Assembly (NCBI RefSeq): GCF_030272615.1
Contig: NC_081408.1
Span: 60,474,114-60,538,113 of the forward strand
Direction: 5' to 3'
DNA from: Cryptomeria japonica
Lineage: Eukaryota > Streptophyta > Pinopsida > Cupressales > Cupressaceae
Length of the DNA stretch: 64,000 bases
Below the pieces are notes generated by a model, which was given only the letters and a program-made list of their open reading frames with translations, was not told the DNA's origin and ran no database searches. The translations under genes were made by a program, and so were the position numbers. Each line of letters opens with the position of its first letter. The stretch's first letter is position 1. Shown one piece after another: positions 1 through 11,239 of the stretch.

Positions 1-308
1 TTGTTGATTTGAAATCTGTAGTGGAAGAACCAACAATTTGTATTCCGCCGGTGGGAGCATTTTCCTTGCTTGTGGTGACCTCTGGTAGGTTAGTTTGTGT
101 TTCCATTTCTTTAAGCAAAGGTTTGGATTGCTCAACTATTGTCGGTGGCACTATCTCTGTATGAACCTATTCTTGTGAAGGAGCCTATTGCTCTGCCTAT
201 TTGTCAGTGTTGTCACTTGCCAGTTTACCTTCTGAGCTATCTGTTATCGGTGGCTTATTTTCCACATCTATTTTTCCTGTTGAATCCTTATCTACCACAA
301 GATTGACT
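1..308 (-). other. Continuation of copy 1 ORF2, degraded
   Basis: On the minus strand this stretch still reads as low-complexity polar sequence (short Ser/Thr/Pro/Glu-rich runs) in broken frames. It resembles the acidic linker that follows the second ORF2 domain in copies 2 and 3. No separate gene is seen. Confidence 0.45.
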
Positions 309-470
309 TTCTAAGTGTATATAACACTTAGAATTGGAATTTGTGTCCTCTTGTGGTATGTCCATACTCTCATTAGCCATACCACAAGAGGACACTTAGA
401 TTCACTGTATATAACACCTTAGAATTGGAATTTGTGTCCTCTTGTGGTATGTCCATACTCTCATTAGCCA
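309..470. repeat. Direct duplication with inverted spacer (templated insertion)
   Basis: A segment of about 65 bp at 315-379 recurs at 406-470. Between them lies an inverted piece: GTGTCCTCTTGTGGTA (343-358) is followed by its reverse complement at 380-395 and again by the direct form at 434-449. The event lies inside copy 1 ORF2, and the reading frame ending at 373 passes through the inverted piece, giving a non-native C-terminus. A snap-back or template-switch event during reverse transcription or repair would produce this pattern. Confidence 0.8.
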
Positions 471-1101
471 GTTGATTGTTTGTGGTAACTACCGGTGGAG
501 TATCAAGAGGCTGTGGGGATAGATTATCTGTTATTTTTATGCTAGGTGGTCCACCAACCTTGCCTTTTCTCTTATCCTTATCCTTTTGATATACTTTGAT
601 GGGTTTAGGGTTTCTATATTCTTCCCACTTTTCCTTCTCTACAAGGAATATGTCCCATGCATTAGCAGTTTCCTCTGCTACCTCATTCACTCTACCAACC
701 ATAAGTGCTACATGCCAGTGTGCAGTTGAAAATACTGACCGGTTAGCCTCTGAGATCAGTTTATCTATCTCATTTGGTGAGTTGACTGGATATGCAAGAA
801 GAAGTTTTTCAATTTTTATTTTCTTATCAAGCTCTACAACAACTTGCCTTCTAGCTTCAAGTCTTTTGAATAGTTCTGCCGGTAATTCATCCACAACTCG
901 CATCAAAAATTTCTTATACATATCCAAGTGTAGGATTACACTATTTTGAACTTTTTCCTTGTCATGAGTTGATAATGAATCATACAATTTATTGATGTTT
1001 TTCAGCTTTCCATCCTCTGTTATTTCATTTAGAAGTTTGTCAATTGGAGCAATGGTTTGTTGAGTCTTCTTCTTGGCTGTTAACTTCTTCTTTGGAGTCA
1101 A
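373..1101 (-). pseudogene. ORF2 second domain, copy 1
   Basis: This 242-codon open stretch has no ATG at its upstream end (the first codon is TTG), so it is an internal part of ORF2. Residues about 1-30 are Lys/Thr-rich and basic. Residues about 20-150 form a predicted helical domain whose pattern recurs in copies 2 and 3: G-x-LKN-x-x-K-x-Y, then M-D-x-Y-K-K, then F-x-x-L-E-A-R-R, then M-x-G-R-V-N-E-V. The tail is Pro/Asn-rich. The last residues are altered by the templated insertion at 309-470. Function is unknown. A capsid-like or nucleic-acid-binding role is possible but not shown. Confidence 0.6.
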
Positions 1102-1578
1102 TTTCCTAGTTGTGGGCCTTACTGCCTATTGTTCTGTCTGGTTCTTCTAGGAGGTGTAGATACCGGTGAAGGTTTCCTTTTTCTCACAACTCTTTTAAAT
1201 TTAGCAGGTATATCACTTTCTAAAGAATTTCAAACTGGTGAGAGGTGAGTTTCCGGTTGAAGTGTTTCTAACTCATCTTCAGTAACACCAATTTGTTTGA
1301 GTACATCATCCTTAATAGCTTTTGCTTGCCTGGATCCTCTTCTAACTATTTCTTCAACCTTATTGACCCTTTTCTTTGATTAAATTTGGTTTTCAATAGT
1401 CTCAGCACTGCCAAATACCTCTTCTTTAGGTCCCTTAGGTGCTTCCAGGAGGGCTTTTGCATATGTTTCAATTATGTGATCATCAGCTTCATACCCCATT
1501 TCAATAACCCAAATGGTTCTTGGGATAACTACCTCCATCCAAATTTCATCCTTCTTAATAACAAAACAAATTTCATCC
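1102..1578 (-). pseudogene. ORF2 middle segment, copy 1 (frame-broken)
   Basis: Minus-strand translation between the two long open stretches shows a continuation in another frame. A segment around 1390-1578 contains E-I-W-M-E, then P-R-T-I-W-V and M-G-Y-E, matching the same region of copy 3 (EAVEPRTIWV, LGYEVDD). It is followed by Arg/Lys- and Pro-rich sequence. A frameshift near 1579 separates it from the N-terminal domain, and stop codons separate it from the second domain. It is clearly the linker of one long ORF2, now broken. Confidence 0.6.
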
Positions 1579-2517
1579 TTATACTCTTGTCTTCATCCGG
1601 GCCTTCAATGCTTGAAAGTACTCATCTATTTTCTTTTCTTTGTTCTCTCCCATGTTGTTTAGTAAATCTGACAACTGTTTGCCTACAGGTATGTCAAAAC
1701 CAAGATTTTTGTTACTAATACTAGGCACTTGTTTTGTTATGTGTAGCATTAAATAGACAAGTAGGTTTCCAAATCTAAATGTCCCCTTTTTGTCTTTCTT
1801 TATCTTTCCCAAGTTGTCAATTAGTTCATCTTTCAACCATTCACACACATCTATTTTTGCATTATCATTAATCATGTCATAAGAACTCTTTATGCATAGG
1901 CTAGAGATTGAGTTTAACCTATTTGCATGTGTGGTTTTGTAGCCTAAAATCATGCTAATGAATCTGACATTGATGTTGGTTACATCATTTACTCTTAAAG
2001 ATCTCTTATCAGATGTTGCACCTGTTAGGTTAGTCACTAGGTCATTTGAGACCTTCTTTGTCTTATCAGGCCTGTTACCGGTGGAAGGTAACCCTGTCAC
2101 AACTTTTACTGCCTCTTTAGTGATTTTGTGAACTGAGTCTAACCAGAAGAATGCACCATGTGCCCTTCTTAATACTATCCTTATAACATCCTTAGGAAAA
2201 TCCAGAATACTAAGAATTTCAGTGAAACCTAGGGTTTCTACTATCTTGTGCTCAGGTTTAACATTACCGGAATCGTCACAGATTACTAATTTATACATGT
2301 TCTTGATTTCCTCATCACCTAATTCTTCTATTCGACAATGAATATACATTCTAGGGTCTTCAACAAAAACTACTCCTTTGGGGATTTGAGTAAAAGCACC
2401 AACATTATCATCTTTCTTGGCAATCTCGGGCACTAACTGAAATATGGGTCTAGGGTGTTTAATCACTTCAACTACAGTAGGGTTTGCTATGAATTTAGGA
2501 ATAGATGAAGAAGCCAT
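1579..2517 (-). pseudogene. ORF2 N-terminal domain, copy 1
   Basis: The start is the ATG at 2517 (MASSS...); an upstream GTG at 2571 is in frame but is not a plausible plant start. About 312 codons remain before a frameshift. Conserved landmarks shared with copies 2 and 3 are F-x-W-L-D, K-I-T-K-E, V-T-G-L-P, L-T-G-A-T-x-D-x-R-S, S-M-I-x-G-Y-K, the N-R-L-N run, C-E-W-L-K and K-K-G-T-F-R-[FY]-G-N-L. No signal peptide or clear membrane segment is seen. The fold looks alpha-helical. It is not RT, RNase H, integrase or aspartic protease. I do not recognise the family. Confidence 0.65.
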
Positions 2518-2940
2518 GATTATAAATACCTTTATCTGCCTTAGGAATGATTGCTTGCTGAATTGCTTCACTTCTTTGCTCGAAATGCCTTTGCTCTGGA
2601 ATTTTCACGCTCTCGAAGGTTTGAATGTGGTGAAATGAAATTGGAGCCAAAGCACTTGATTTATAATGTTAATTTTGCCAACCACCACATTTAATGCTTG
2701 CCGGTTAAGTAATGACTTAACTTATCCACCGGTATAGAAGTAATTTCAACTTCTCACCATCAACCGAGGGAATAATAGCATGTTTCACATTTGATTGCTA
2801 AACCCTCAAGGGAATTTTCTTTAGTTAGATGAAGAGACTCCTGCCAGTGGAGTGTTACTCTCTTCTGCTGGTGGAGTGTTACTCTATTCTGCCGGTGGAG
2901 GAGTGTTCCTATCACCATTTAGATTTGATTTCCTGATCCA
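2518..2940 (-). other. Spacer between ORF1 and ORF2 of copy 1
   Basis: A noncoding stretch on both strands. The plus strand contains three near-identical short repeats around CTGCYGGTGGAGTGTTAC (about 2839-2910). No promoter or splice signal can be called with confidence. Confidence 0.4.
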
Positions 2941-3957
2941 TTATTTTGAGAATTCCTGCTTTACTTCTTCAACCTTTTCTTTACCTTTCAAACTAGGACC
3001 TTTGTTATTTACCGGTGAGGACTTGCTTCTACAAAATTTTGCAATATGTCCAATCTTGTTACAGGCATAACAAGTCACATTATTTTTCTGAATAGCTTTT
3101 CCATATCCTATGCTGGTTTGTGTTCTGCATTGATTAGATAAGTGTCCAAATCTTCCACAAACATAACATCTTGCATTCATTCTACAATTCTCTGAATTGT
3201 GACCAACTTTGTTGCATTTTGAACATTGACCGGTGGGTGTATTGGTATTTTGATAATTTCTAGATCTACATTGATTTTCTCTATGACCATACTTGTTACA
3301 GTTAAAGCATTTGCCATTAAATTTATAAGCAGTAGGTTGTCTTACCGGTTTGCCTTGATCCTGTGTGTTTGCAGTATCGAAGCTTTCACCATCTTCAAAG
3401 CCAAGACCATTAGTGTCACCATTAGGTTTCTGATTCTTCAACAAGTCACCAAGTTCTTTTGAGCTTTTCTTGAATTTTTCTTTGTGCTGATTTGCAGCAG
3501 CCAGTTCTCCTTCCAAGATACCTTTTTGTCTCATGAGTTCATTTGAGTCATTCTGTGCATGCATTAGATTTGTCTTCAACATATCATTTTCATAACTAAG
3601 TCTTGTGTTTTTATTTGCAACATCATTTAGTCTTCTAGTCAAGTCTTCTTCATTCTTCTTTCCATCTTCAATTTCTTTACAAAATCTCATAGTCATATTC
3701 CACATCTCGTTCTTTGTTGTCATGTTTTCTTGTTTCATCTTATTCATTAGATCACTAAGAGTTTCCTTTTCATCATTCTCATTTTGCATCTTTTCACAAA
3801 GTTCTCTTCTCTTGTTTCTTGTAATGGTAAGATTTTCTTGAAGTGCTTGAATAATATCCTGTGTAGCTTTTAGATCATCTTCAAGTTTGATATTTTTCAA
3901 TTTTTCTGCATCATAGTCTGAGAGAGCTGCTTCTAATTGCTTCATCAAGTTTTTCAT
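2941..3957 (-). CDS. ORF1: Gag-like coiled coil with four CCHC zinc knuckles
   Basis: The start is the ATG at 3957 (338 residues). The frame is open back to a TTG at 3984, which is not a likely start. Residues about 5-180 are a long charged coiled coil. Residues about 217-309 hold four intact C-x2-C-x4-H-x4-C knuckles: CFNCNKYGHRENQC, CSKCNKVGHNSENC, CYVCGRFGHLSNQC and CYACNKIGHIAKFC. The C-terminus is Lys-rich. Retroviral-type knuckles of this kind bind RNA in the nucleocapsid part of Gag, so the product is probably the RNA-packaging protein of the element. It lies directly behind the primer site. It is the best preserved ORF1 of the three copies. Confidence 0.8.
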   Translation of the reverse strand: MKNLMKQLEAALSDYDAEKLKNIKLEDDLKATQDIIQALQENLTITRNKRRELCEKMQNENDEKETLSDLMNKMKQENMTTKNEMWNMTMRFCKEIEDGKKNEEDLTRRLNDVANKNTRLSYENDMLKTNLMHAQNDSNELMRQKGILEGELAAANQHKEKFKKSSKELGDLLKNQKPNGDTNGLGFEDGESFDTANTQDQGKPVRQPTAYKFNGKCFNCNKYGHRENQCRSRNYQNTNTPTGQCSKCNKVGHNSENCRMNARCYVCGRFGHLSNQCRTQTSIGYGKAIQKNNVTCYACNKIGHIAKFCRSKSSPVNNKGPSLKGKEKVEEVKQEFSK

Positions 3958-4014
3958 CTCTACCGGTGTCAAAATCTTCCTCAAGCTGTTAGGCTTCTAA
4001 AAACAAAGGACCAA

Positions 4015-4026
4015 GCTCTGATACCA
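4015..4026 (-). other. Primer-binding site, initiator-Met type
   Basis: Minus strand reads TGGTATCAGAGC, the classic plant LTR-element site complementary to the 3' end of initiator tRNA-Met. It lies 2 bp inside the LTR end at 4029. Confidence 0.9.
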
Positions 4027-4028
4027 AT

Positions 4029-4831
4029 TGTTAGGATTCCCACAAATACTGAGAGGGGGGGGGGGGTGAATTAGTATCTAACCGATTAAACAATTTTCTT
4101 AACTTAAAACATGTAAAGCATATCAATACTGTATACCAGTAAACAAGAAATAATGCAATTAACAGAGATAACAACAACCACATGAAAAACAAAACATAAC
4201 ACAGTAGTTTAATGAGGAAACCCGGTGTGGGAAAAACCTCGGTGGGATTTGTGACCCAGAATATTCATTTACTGGCCAATAAGAGAATGTTACTGCTACA
4301 AGAGGGGCCTACACATGTAGGATCGCAAAGTGCCTAGAGCCCACTGCTCAATTACAAAATGGAAAGTCTCACTGACTTACAAAATGGATTATATAAATCC
4401 AATGTCTTGTACTGCTTCAAAATAGCATCTACTATGCTAGATCCAGTACCGGTTTATAGCTCTGCTTCATACATAAACCCTTAACCTATAATTCATAGAA
4501 TAGGTCTACCTTATTTCGCCTATATATTTCCTTCCTTCTATTGCAAAATGTTCTACAATGATCTTTTATATATATGAGTCATTTTACAACTTGCCAAGTC
4601 GGCTTACAATGATTTTACAATAATTAACAAAATATATTACAAACAAAATTCCTATCGGCTTCTATGTCGGCATGCTTCCTTTTACAGCCGGTGGTCTCTG
4701 TGCCGGTGTAGAGTCTGTCTTTGCCGGTGCCGGTAAATTGTCTTGCCGGTGTCATAGGATTGTAAGGTTGCCATCAATGAAAAAACCTTCAATCACCTAC
4801 AATATCTCATTGGAGTGTGCATTTGCCAACA
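4029..4831 (-). repeat. 5' LTR of copy 1
   Basis: About 803 bp, bounded by TG and CA. On the minus strand it starts TGTTGGCAAATG and ends next to the primer site. Near the primer end lies a run of 12 C (G on plus, about 4055-4066) followed on plus by TGAATTAG. It aligns along its length with the copy 3 LTR at 49822-50643. TTGCCATCAATG at 4768-4779 (plus) is one arm of the hairpin described for the polypurine region. Confidence 0.85.
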
Positions 4832-6108
4832 ATTTTAATTAAAAGGAGAGAGAAGGGATTTAATTAAATACAAATGAATTATTCAATTAAATGACATGAA
4901 AGGCTTAGGTGAATTTAAATAAATAAATTGAATAATTTATTTAATCAAATAGAGGAATGTGGATGATTTAATTAAATTAGATTTAACTAAATAGAGGAAT
5001 GAGAATAAAATGAACATTGAATATTCATTTAGGAAAGTGGTCATTTTTATACATCTACATAAACGATATCAAGTCTTTATTAGAACTTATTCATGATGAT
5101 GGAAGATTCAAGAGATGTTGGAGGATGATAGGGAATTAACACCTGATTATTGGCTTGTATCTCTCTCCAAAGGGGTTGGGTATGATTTCATGTTCTAATA
5201 ATTCTACAACTAAGCTTCAGATCCGAGTTTTATCATTCAAGTTACATGATTCACATATTCTTGGATTAATTTATATTCTACATTCAAGCAATTCATTTAG
5301 GGTTTTCTCTAATACACTTGAGTTATACTTTAGTTTAGTTTTATGCATTTTAGCTTGTATCAATCTTAGATACACTTAAGATTCAAGAGAGCACACATTA
5401 TTTTTAGATTAAACTTGGCTATTTGTGGAGGTGAAAATCACCAAAATAGAGGCTTGACTAACACAAACCTCTATATAGCCACAACCACACCTTATCTCTG
5501 TGTTGTAGGTTCAACTACAAGTTTTTTATGGGGACAGATTATAGGACAATACCTAGGACCAAGAGCCAGTGAATCTCTCCAAATTTGATCATGAAATATT
5601 TTGGATAAACGCTCCAAGTGACTCTGACCCTCACATTTAGGGCACTTAGCACCCATGACCCCCCAATTCTAGCGTAGACTTGGTAGGAAGCAAGTGCAAA
5701 GCCCTAGAGTCCTAGATTCAGTTTTAGTTCAGAGGTTCATCAATTAGATAGATGCACCTAACACTAGTGAGATCTCAGTTTCAACTTAATTTTTAGACAC
5801 AAGTGCATTTTTGAGTTTCCACTTCACTTCTATACTTGCTCAGTAGTTTTAGTTTTCGTATCAGATAGTTTAGATAGTTCATTTGTTCATCTATGCATGT
5901 TTTGACCTTAATTAATTTAAATTTTTAAAATCAACTTTCAAAGAAACAAATGAATATAATTTTAAGGTATTTCTTGACTCTCTTGAATAAGAGTTAGCCA
6001 AAAATATCACCTCTTTAGTGGTTTATATTCCAATGTTTAGTTGAAAGAAGGTTTGATCCTAGATGAGTAGATAACTAGTTCATTCCACCCCTTTTTTTCT
6101 GCTAAACA
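4832..6108 (+). repeat. Gypsy-type LTR (left boundary uncertain)
   Basis: A noncoding stretch that ends ...CTAAACA at 6108, directly before a primer-binding-like site. The first 200 bp are very AT-rich with repeated TTAATTAA-type motifs. A TATA-like box sits at 5472-5478. The left limit cannot be fixed because the second LTR of this element is not in the window and copy 1 lies against it. Confidence 0.45.
5472..5478 (+). promoter_or_regulatory. Possible LTR TATA box
   Basis: TATATAG in CCTCTATATAGCCACAACC, about 630 bp before the LTR end. Its position fits an LTR promoter, but there is no transcript evidence. Confidence 0.3.
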
Positions 6109-6128
6109 TTTTGGTGAACCCAATGTCC
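6109..6128 (+). other. Primer-binding site, TGGTGAACCC type
   Basis: TTTTGGTGAACCCAATGTCC follows the LTR end ACA at 6108. The nested Gypsy at 24395 has nearly the same string in the same place (TTTTGTGAACCCTACGTCC at 25586), which supports both as primer sites of related elements. Confidence 0.6.
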
Positions 6129-6371
6129 TTACAACATTTCTAGTTTGTATGTTCATTTTTGTTTCATTTCAAAATAGCAAAAGGAAAAAAACTTGTTTTC
6201 CATGCATTGTTGTGTCTTGTATTCTATGTGTTTTGGTCACATTTACATTTTACATGCTTTGTTACATTAGATTCTTTCATTTCATTGTAGTAGGTAGGAA
6301 AAGTATTTCTTCTCATAGATTAGAAAACAAAAACATAAACTAATCCCTCTCTTGGAGAAATTGATTCAATT

Positions 6372-7102
6372 ATGTCAGATCTATTTTTACAAGACTTCAA
6401 TTCCTTTGATGAGCTATTTAGTAGTGATGAATTTGATATGTTGGATGAAGCCCTTGATGACTTTATGTCTATTGAGTCTTCCTCTATGACTCCTAAACCA
6501 TCCTCTTACCAAAAATTGATCAACATGATACATATGACATGTTATAAACATGAACCTGACAAGCCTAAAGTTTTTGTGCATCTTCATTTTGATGTCCCTA
6601 AACTTAAAAGAAACTAGTGATTTTTGGTAAAGGTGGTGGAATTCCTATAAATCTATTGGATTATGAAAAACAAATTACTCAAAAAACTTACAATACATTT
6701 GCTCACATATATAACACAAGAAACAATAGACAACCTAATCTTGTGCTAGTCATTCCTTGTTCTCTTCCTTCTCAACCAGTGCTTCCTCCCACACCTCATC
6801 TTCCTCAAAATCTTGGAAAGGAATATGATGTTGTTGAACAACTCCATGCTACTCCTGTAAAAATATCCCTTTGGAAGCTAATTCAAACTTCACCCACATA
6901 CCATGAAATGCTACAAGAAGCTTTAAAGAAGATAAATATTCAAACTCTTGTGAGACCTAATGATGTGACTTCCTTATGGGAATGTATGCATCCAACTAAG
7001 GATGATATTGTATTTTCTCAACATGAATTACCTCTAGACATTCAAAACCAATATGATCCTATTATGATTATTATTATTAATGATATGGCTATAAGATTAT
7101 GA
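6372..7102 (+). pseudogene. Gypsy gag / pre-protease fragment
   Basis: Two frames overlap at 6617 and together make one broken ORF. The first (6372-6617, 81 aa) is acidic, rich in Asp/Glu/Ser. The second (6617-7102, 161 aa) contains Y-D-V-V-E-Q-L and then P-V-K-I-S-L-W-K-L-I-Q-T-S-P, a pattern typical of the Gag-to-protease linker of plant Gypsy elements (QL-x-x-TPA-x-IS). More coding-like sequence follows to about 7230 before the Copia LTR cuts it at 7252. The rest of the element is probably the Gypsy sequence at 16860-18550. Confidence 0.6.
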
Positions 7103-7251
7103 TGACACCCGTAACTCCAATTTATCCAAATCAATGTTACCGATGAAGAGTGTATGCAACAAAACAACGTTGATGACTACAATTTTCATATGCCTTCCTT
7201 ATCTTCTTCTATAGAATAAATATTTTTGGTCAAACTCTGGGGAAAACTATC

Positions 7252-8530
7252 TATTAGCAGCAATAAAGAAGGAAGACTAAGAGGGGGGGGAGGGGGTGAA
7301 TTAGTCTTCACTGGATCACATCAGATTAAACTTCTAAACCTAAACTGATAGACTCCAACAATAACATATAAGCAAATTAACAACACAACACAACACACAA
7401 CACCAATATTTTGACTTGGAAATCAAAGGAAAAACCACGGTGGGAACCTACTCATGGTAAGATGATACTCTGTAGTGGTATGCAAAAATATTACAAGGAG
7501 GAATGCACATGCATTCAGGCACACTGCTTAGAGCTCATTTCTCAAAATATATATTCCTGGAAGGCTACAAACCTTAGGGAAGTATCACTGACTTACAATA
7601 TGATTCAGATTACAATCCAGAAGAAATAAACTGCAATGATATCATCTACAAATGCCTGATGACAATTTTGGTTAAGCACAATTGTCTCCTTTGCAACACT
7701 AATCTCACCTCAACACTTCACTGAATGATAACTCACTTGTTCTCACAATCACCTCTCTCTTATAATGCAGACATAATACTGACACCTAAATTACATAAGC
7801 ATCTTACCTATTTACACAAATCATCAACCTTTATAACAAGGTCGGCTAAACCCTCAACCCTCATCTTACAACTACAAAAGTTACATTGCATGATACAAAG
7901 ATCAACCACCAGACCAATATTATGATTTACATTACATAGAATGGACCTAATTCAAATTCCCAAATGATTACATCAACCGAAAATCCGGCCAAGATCAACT
8001 GCAACACGCTACACCACTAGAAATACCACATAACACGAAAATCATCACCGATTCATAGAAATCAGAAAAATAACACAACGATCAATGTAGATCACCAAGA
8101 AAAATAGGAAACAGATAGGAAACACCATCAAGACTGTTAGAATCATCCAAAACAGGTGCACCAATACCTCTTTTCAAATCTTCATCAGCCAACGTCTCAA
8201 AGCTCAAGAACACAACCAATCAACATCTGTGACGAAGAAAGATAACTTTCGGAGCACTAAATCATGAACCATCTAAAATGAAGATACACAAGATCATCCC
8301 AAACAATAATCCAAAGTTTCAACACAAGATGTGATCACACCGGAATATACCGGAGGAAATACTAGATTCTGCAAAACAATGATCAACAAAACCAAACTAC
8401 AAAGCCAGATCAAAACTCTTCCCAAACTCACCGAAATAACTCACAGGAATATGTTGACATAAATGAAACCAACATATCCTAGCAGCAACAATGAACAACC
8501 AAATCCAACAATCTCCCCATTAATCCAACA
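7252..8530 (-). repeat. 3' LTR of the Copia element
   Basis: Matches the 5' LTR at 13036-13458 over its first 420 bp (for example CAGTCTT..GGATCACA, AAAACCATGGTGGGAACCTA, GGGGAATGCACATGCATT). A G-run followed by GTGAATTAGTC sits at about 7284-7306. The inner end is CCAACA at 8530. An alternative end at 8510 exists because TCCAACAATCTCCCC occurs twice. The outer TG has become TA at 7252. Confidence 0.8.
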
Positions 8531-8556
8531 ATCTCCCCCTTTGACATTGATGGCAA
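8531..8556 (-). promoter_or_regulatory. Polypurine tract and hairpin arm of the Copia element
   Basis: Minus strand reads TTGCCATCAATG (8556-8545), then TCAAAGGGGGAGAT, then the LTR. This is the plus-strand priming site. The TTGCCATCAATG block also precedes the polypurine tracts of copies 2 and 3. Confidence 0.75.
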
Positions 8557-8848
8557 CATATGAATGTGAAAAATAGTCAATGCAAAGAAAGAAGATATCA
8601 CCAACAAAATCCCCCTAAGATAAAGATAGATAAAGAATTTTTTCACATGATCTCTCTCCCCCTTTGAAATCAATACCAAAGATCTCCAAAATAGAAAACC
8701 AAACTCTTAATACAAAATCATGAATCTCTCTCCCTGGGATACACAACCAAATCAACAGACTACTCTAGCAGAGGAGCAATGCGAACTCATCAATCCAGAT
8801 AAAAGAATAAGGCTTTGAATTCCACCAGATCAATTTAACTCAATGTAT

Positions 8849-10270
8849 CTAATTCTCATCAGGAGGGGTGGATACCCCTAACTTGTCTCTCAAATAGATA
8901 AATGTATCTGCAGGCAAGAGATTAGTAAAAATATCAACAATTTGTTCCTTTGTAGATACATATTCTAGCTTCACCTTCTGTTCATTGACTTCCTCTCTTA
9001 AGTAGTTATATTTAATTGATATATGATTCATCTTTGAATGTTGTACCTGATTATTAGACATATTTATAGCACTAGAATTATCAAAGTATATAACAGTAGG
9101 CTCATCATAAATAACTCTGATATCTTTCAATATTTGCTTCATCCAAACTATTTGAGTGCAGTTACTAGCAGCAACAATGTACTCAGCTTCAACAGTAGAC
9201 AAATATACTTAATCTCATTTCTTGCTATCCCATGAAACCAACTTCTTACCTAAAATGAATGCTCCACTAGTAGTAATGTTCCGGTCATCAACATCACTAG
9301 CCCAATCTGCATCAGTGTAAGAACACAACACGAAATCATCATTGTTTGGATACCATAAATCATAATCCTCAGTTCCCTTTAGATATCTAAATATTCTTGT
9401 AACAACAGTGAAATGAATCTCCTTCAGGTCAGATTGATATCTAGCATCCATACACACAACATACATAATGAAGGGCCTAGCCTATGTAAGATATAGTAGT
9501 CCACCAACCATAGATCTGTACAAACTCTGATTAGCTTTAGGAGATTCATAAGTTTTAGAAAATTTGCAACTAGTCACCATAGGAGATCCAACTGGTTTGG
9601 AATCATCTAGTCCAAACTTCTTCAATAGTTCCTTCACATACTTAGTTTGAGATATAAAGATACCTTTTTATGTCTATCCAATCTGCAAACCTAAGAAAAA
9701 TTTCATCTCACCAATCATAGACATCTCAAATTCTTTTTGCATATCATCGACAAACTGTATACTCCTATCATCATCACCACCAAAACTAATGTCATCAAAA
9801 AAGACTTCAACAATCTAAATGTTATCATTTTCAATCTTAAAGTATAGATTACTATTAGTAACACCTTTGATAAATCCCAATTTTAGCAAGTATTTGTCTA
9901 ACCTAACATACCAAGCTCCTCTAGGAGCTTGTTTCAATCCATAAAGTGTTTTCTTCAACTTACATACCATGTCTCCATCATCTGACAATAAAAATCCATC
10001 AAGTTGTTCAATGTAAACTTCTTCTTCTAGATCACCATTCAAAAATGCAGATTTGACATCCATCTGATATACCTTGAAATATTTATAAGCAACACAAGCA
10101 AGCAAAAATCTAACAACTTCATTTTTGGCAACTGGAGCAAAAGTTTCTTCATAATCAATCCCTTCTTGATGTGAATATCCTTTTTAGACCAGTTTGGCTT
10201 TATTTCTGACTACTTCATCGACTTCATTCAATTTGTTCCTAAAAAACCCATTTAGTACCAATAACATTTT
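8849..10270 (-). pseudogene. Copia reverse transcriptase and RNase H
   Basis: A single frame with several in-frame stops. N-terminal blocks include D-K-N-V-I-G-T-K-W-V-F and K-V-Y-Q-M-D-V-K-S-A-F-L-N-G. Next come the L-Y-G-L-K-Q-A-P-R block (about 9900-9950) and the catalytic box near 9785, which reads F-F-D-D instead of the usual Y-V-D-D. RNase H follows, with Y-T-D-A-D-W-A-S-D, V-S-W-x-S-K-K, S-T-V-E-A-E-Y and the final L-R-E-E-V block before the stop at 8849. It makes the cDNA copy of the element in virus-like particles. Loss of the canonical Tyr-Val and the stops make activity very unlikely. Confidence 0.85.
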
Positions 10271-10309
10271 TATCCATTAAAGAGGATAGACCCGTTCCAT
10301 GGCTCTTAT

Positions 10310-11239
10310 CTAGTTATCATCTTTATAGGCTTCAACAACATTTTTAGGTTCAACTTTAGAAATCAAACAAACTTCTTCTACAACTAACCTTCTTCTAGTC
10401 ATCACACCTTTAATCTTGTCACCAATAATCTGATTCTCATAATGATTTAGTCTGACATACCTCAAAGTCTTCTGATTGTTTTGATCCTCAGGTTCCTGCA
10501 CATCATCATCATCAACAACAACATCCGGATTTATAGTCTCTACCAAATCATTCTGCTTAGGTTCTTCAGGCTAAAGGAGAGCTAAAACAACATGTTGACC
10601 ATCATCATAAGCTCTGATCTCCTTCCCAAGATTTTCATCCACCTTCACATTTTCACTCTCAACTATCTTTCTCAATCTCTTATTATAGCACGAGTAGGCT
10701 TTTCTATTTGTAGAATATCCCAAAAAGATATCTTCATCACTTCTAGCATCAAAATTTCTGATATCCTCATCTCTCTTGATATAACATTTGCTACCAAAAA
10801 CTTTGAAATATTTCACAGCAGGAACATAACCAAACCAAAGCTCATAAGGGGTCTTACCTGTATCACCTTTGATAGGAACTCTATTGAATGTATGGACTGT
10901 AGTGCTAATAGCTTCTCTTCAGTAGATCTTCAGAACATTTCCTTCAATAAACATGGTTCTTGTAGCATCCAAAACAATATGGTTCTTCCTTTCAACAATC
11001 CCATTCTGTTGTGGGGTCATAGGAGCAGATAGTTGTCTTCTAATTCCATGCATCTCACTAAAGGAATTGAACTCATTGGAATAAAATTCTCCACCTCTAT
11101 CAGATCTTAGACACTTCAGCTTCAATCTTGACTCAGTTTCAACTTTAGCTTTGAATATCTTGAATTTCTCAAATGCTTCTGATTTTTCCTTCAAAAAGAC
11201 AACCCACATCATTCTGGAATAATCATCAATTAGCAGCAT
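10310..11239 (-). pseudogene. Copia integrase (core and C-terminus)
   Basis: The core at 10919-11239 shows I-D-D-Y-S-R, L-R-S-D-R-G-G-E-F and T-P-Q-Q-N-G-I-V-E-R-K-N, giving the D, D and E of the catalytic triad. A TGA interrupts the frame near 10919. The C-terminal part (10571-10816) has the Copia F-G-S-K-C-Y and F-L-G-Y-S blocks. An acidic linker with R-Y-V-R-L-N-H-Y (10310-10546) leads into RT in the same frame. The enzyme inserts the cDNA into chromosomal DNA. Upstream protease is in another frame and overlaps by about 10 bp, which is a frameshift. Confidence 0.85.

Larger units (their letters stand above)
1..4831 (-). mobile_element. Pol-less LTR retrotransposon, copy 1 (5' part)
   Basis: Read on the minus strand, the order is LTR (4831 to 4029), primer-binding site (4026 to 4015), ORF1 with zinc knuckles (3957 to 2941) and ORF2 (2517 down to at least 373). 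The element runs off the left edge, so its 3' LTR is not seen. No protease, RT, RNase H or integrase motif is visible. The same ORF1-ORF2 plan appears in copies 2 and 3. The family is not one I can name. Confidence 0.8.

Noticed and set aside
596-949. 117-codon plus-strand frame
   Set aside because: Antisense shadow of copy 1 ORF2, which is conserved in two other copies on its own strand.
2941-3957. Zinc knuckle protein as a cellular CNBP-like gene
   Set aside because: It lies directly behind an LTR and primer site and recurs in copy 2 in the same position, so it is an element Gag-like ORF.
4015-4026. GCTCTGATACCA as part of a tRNA gene
   Set aside because: Only the 3' end complement is present, at the LTR edge; no cloverleaf can be formed.
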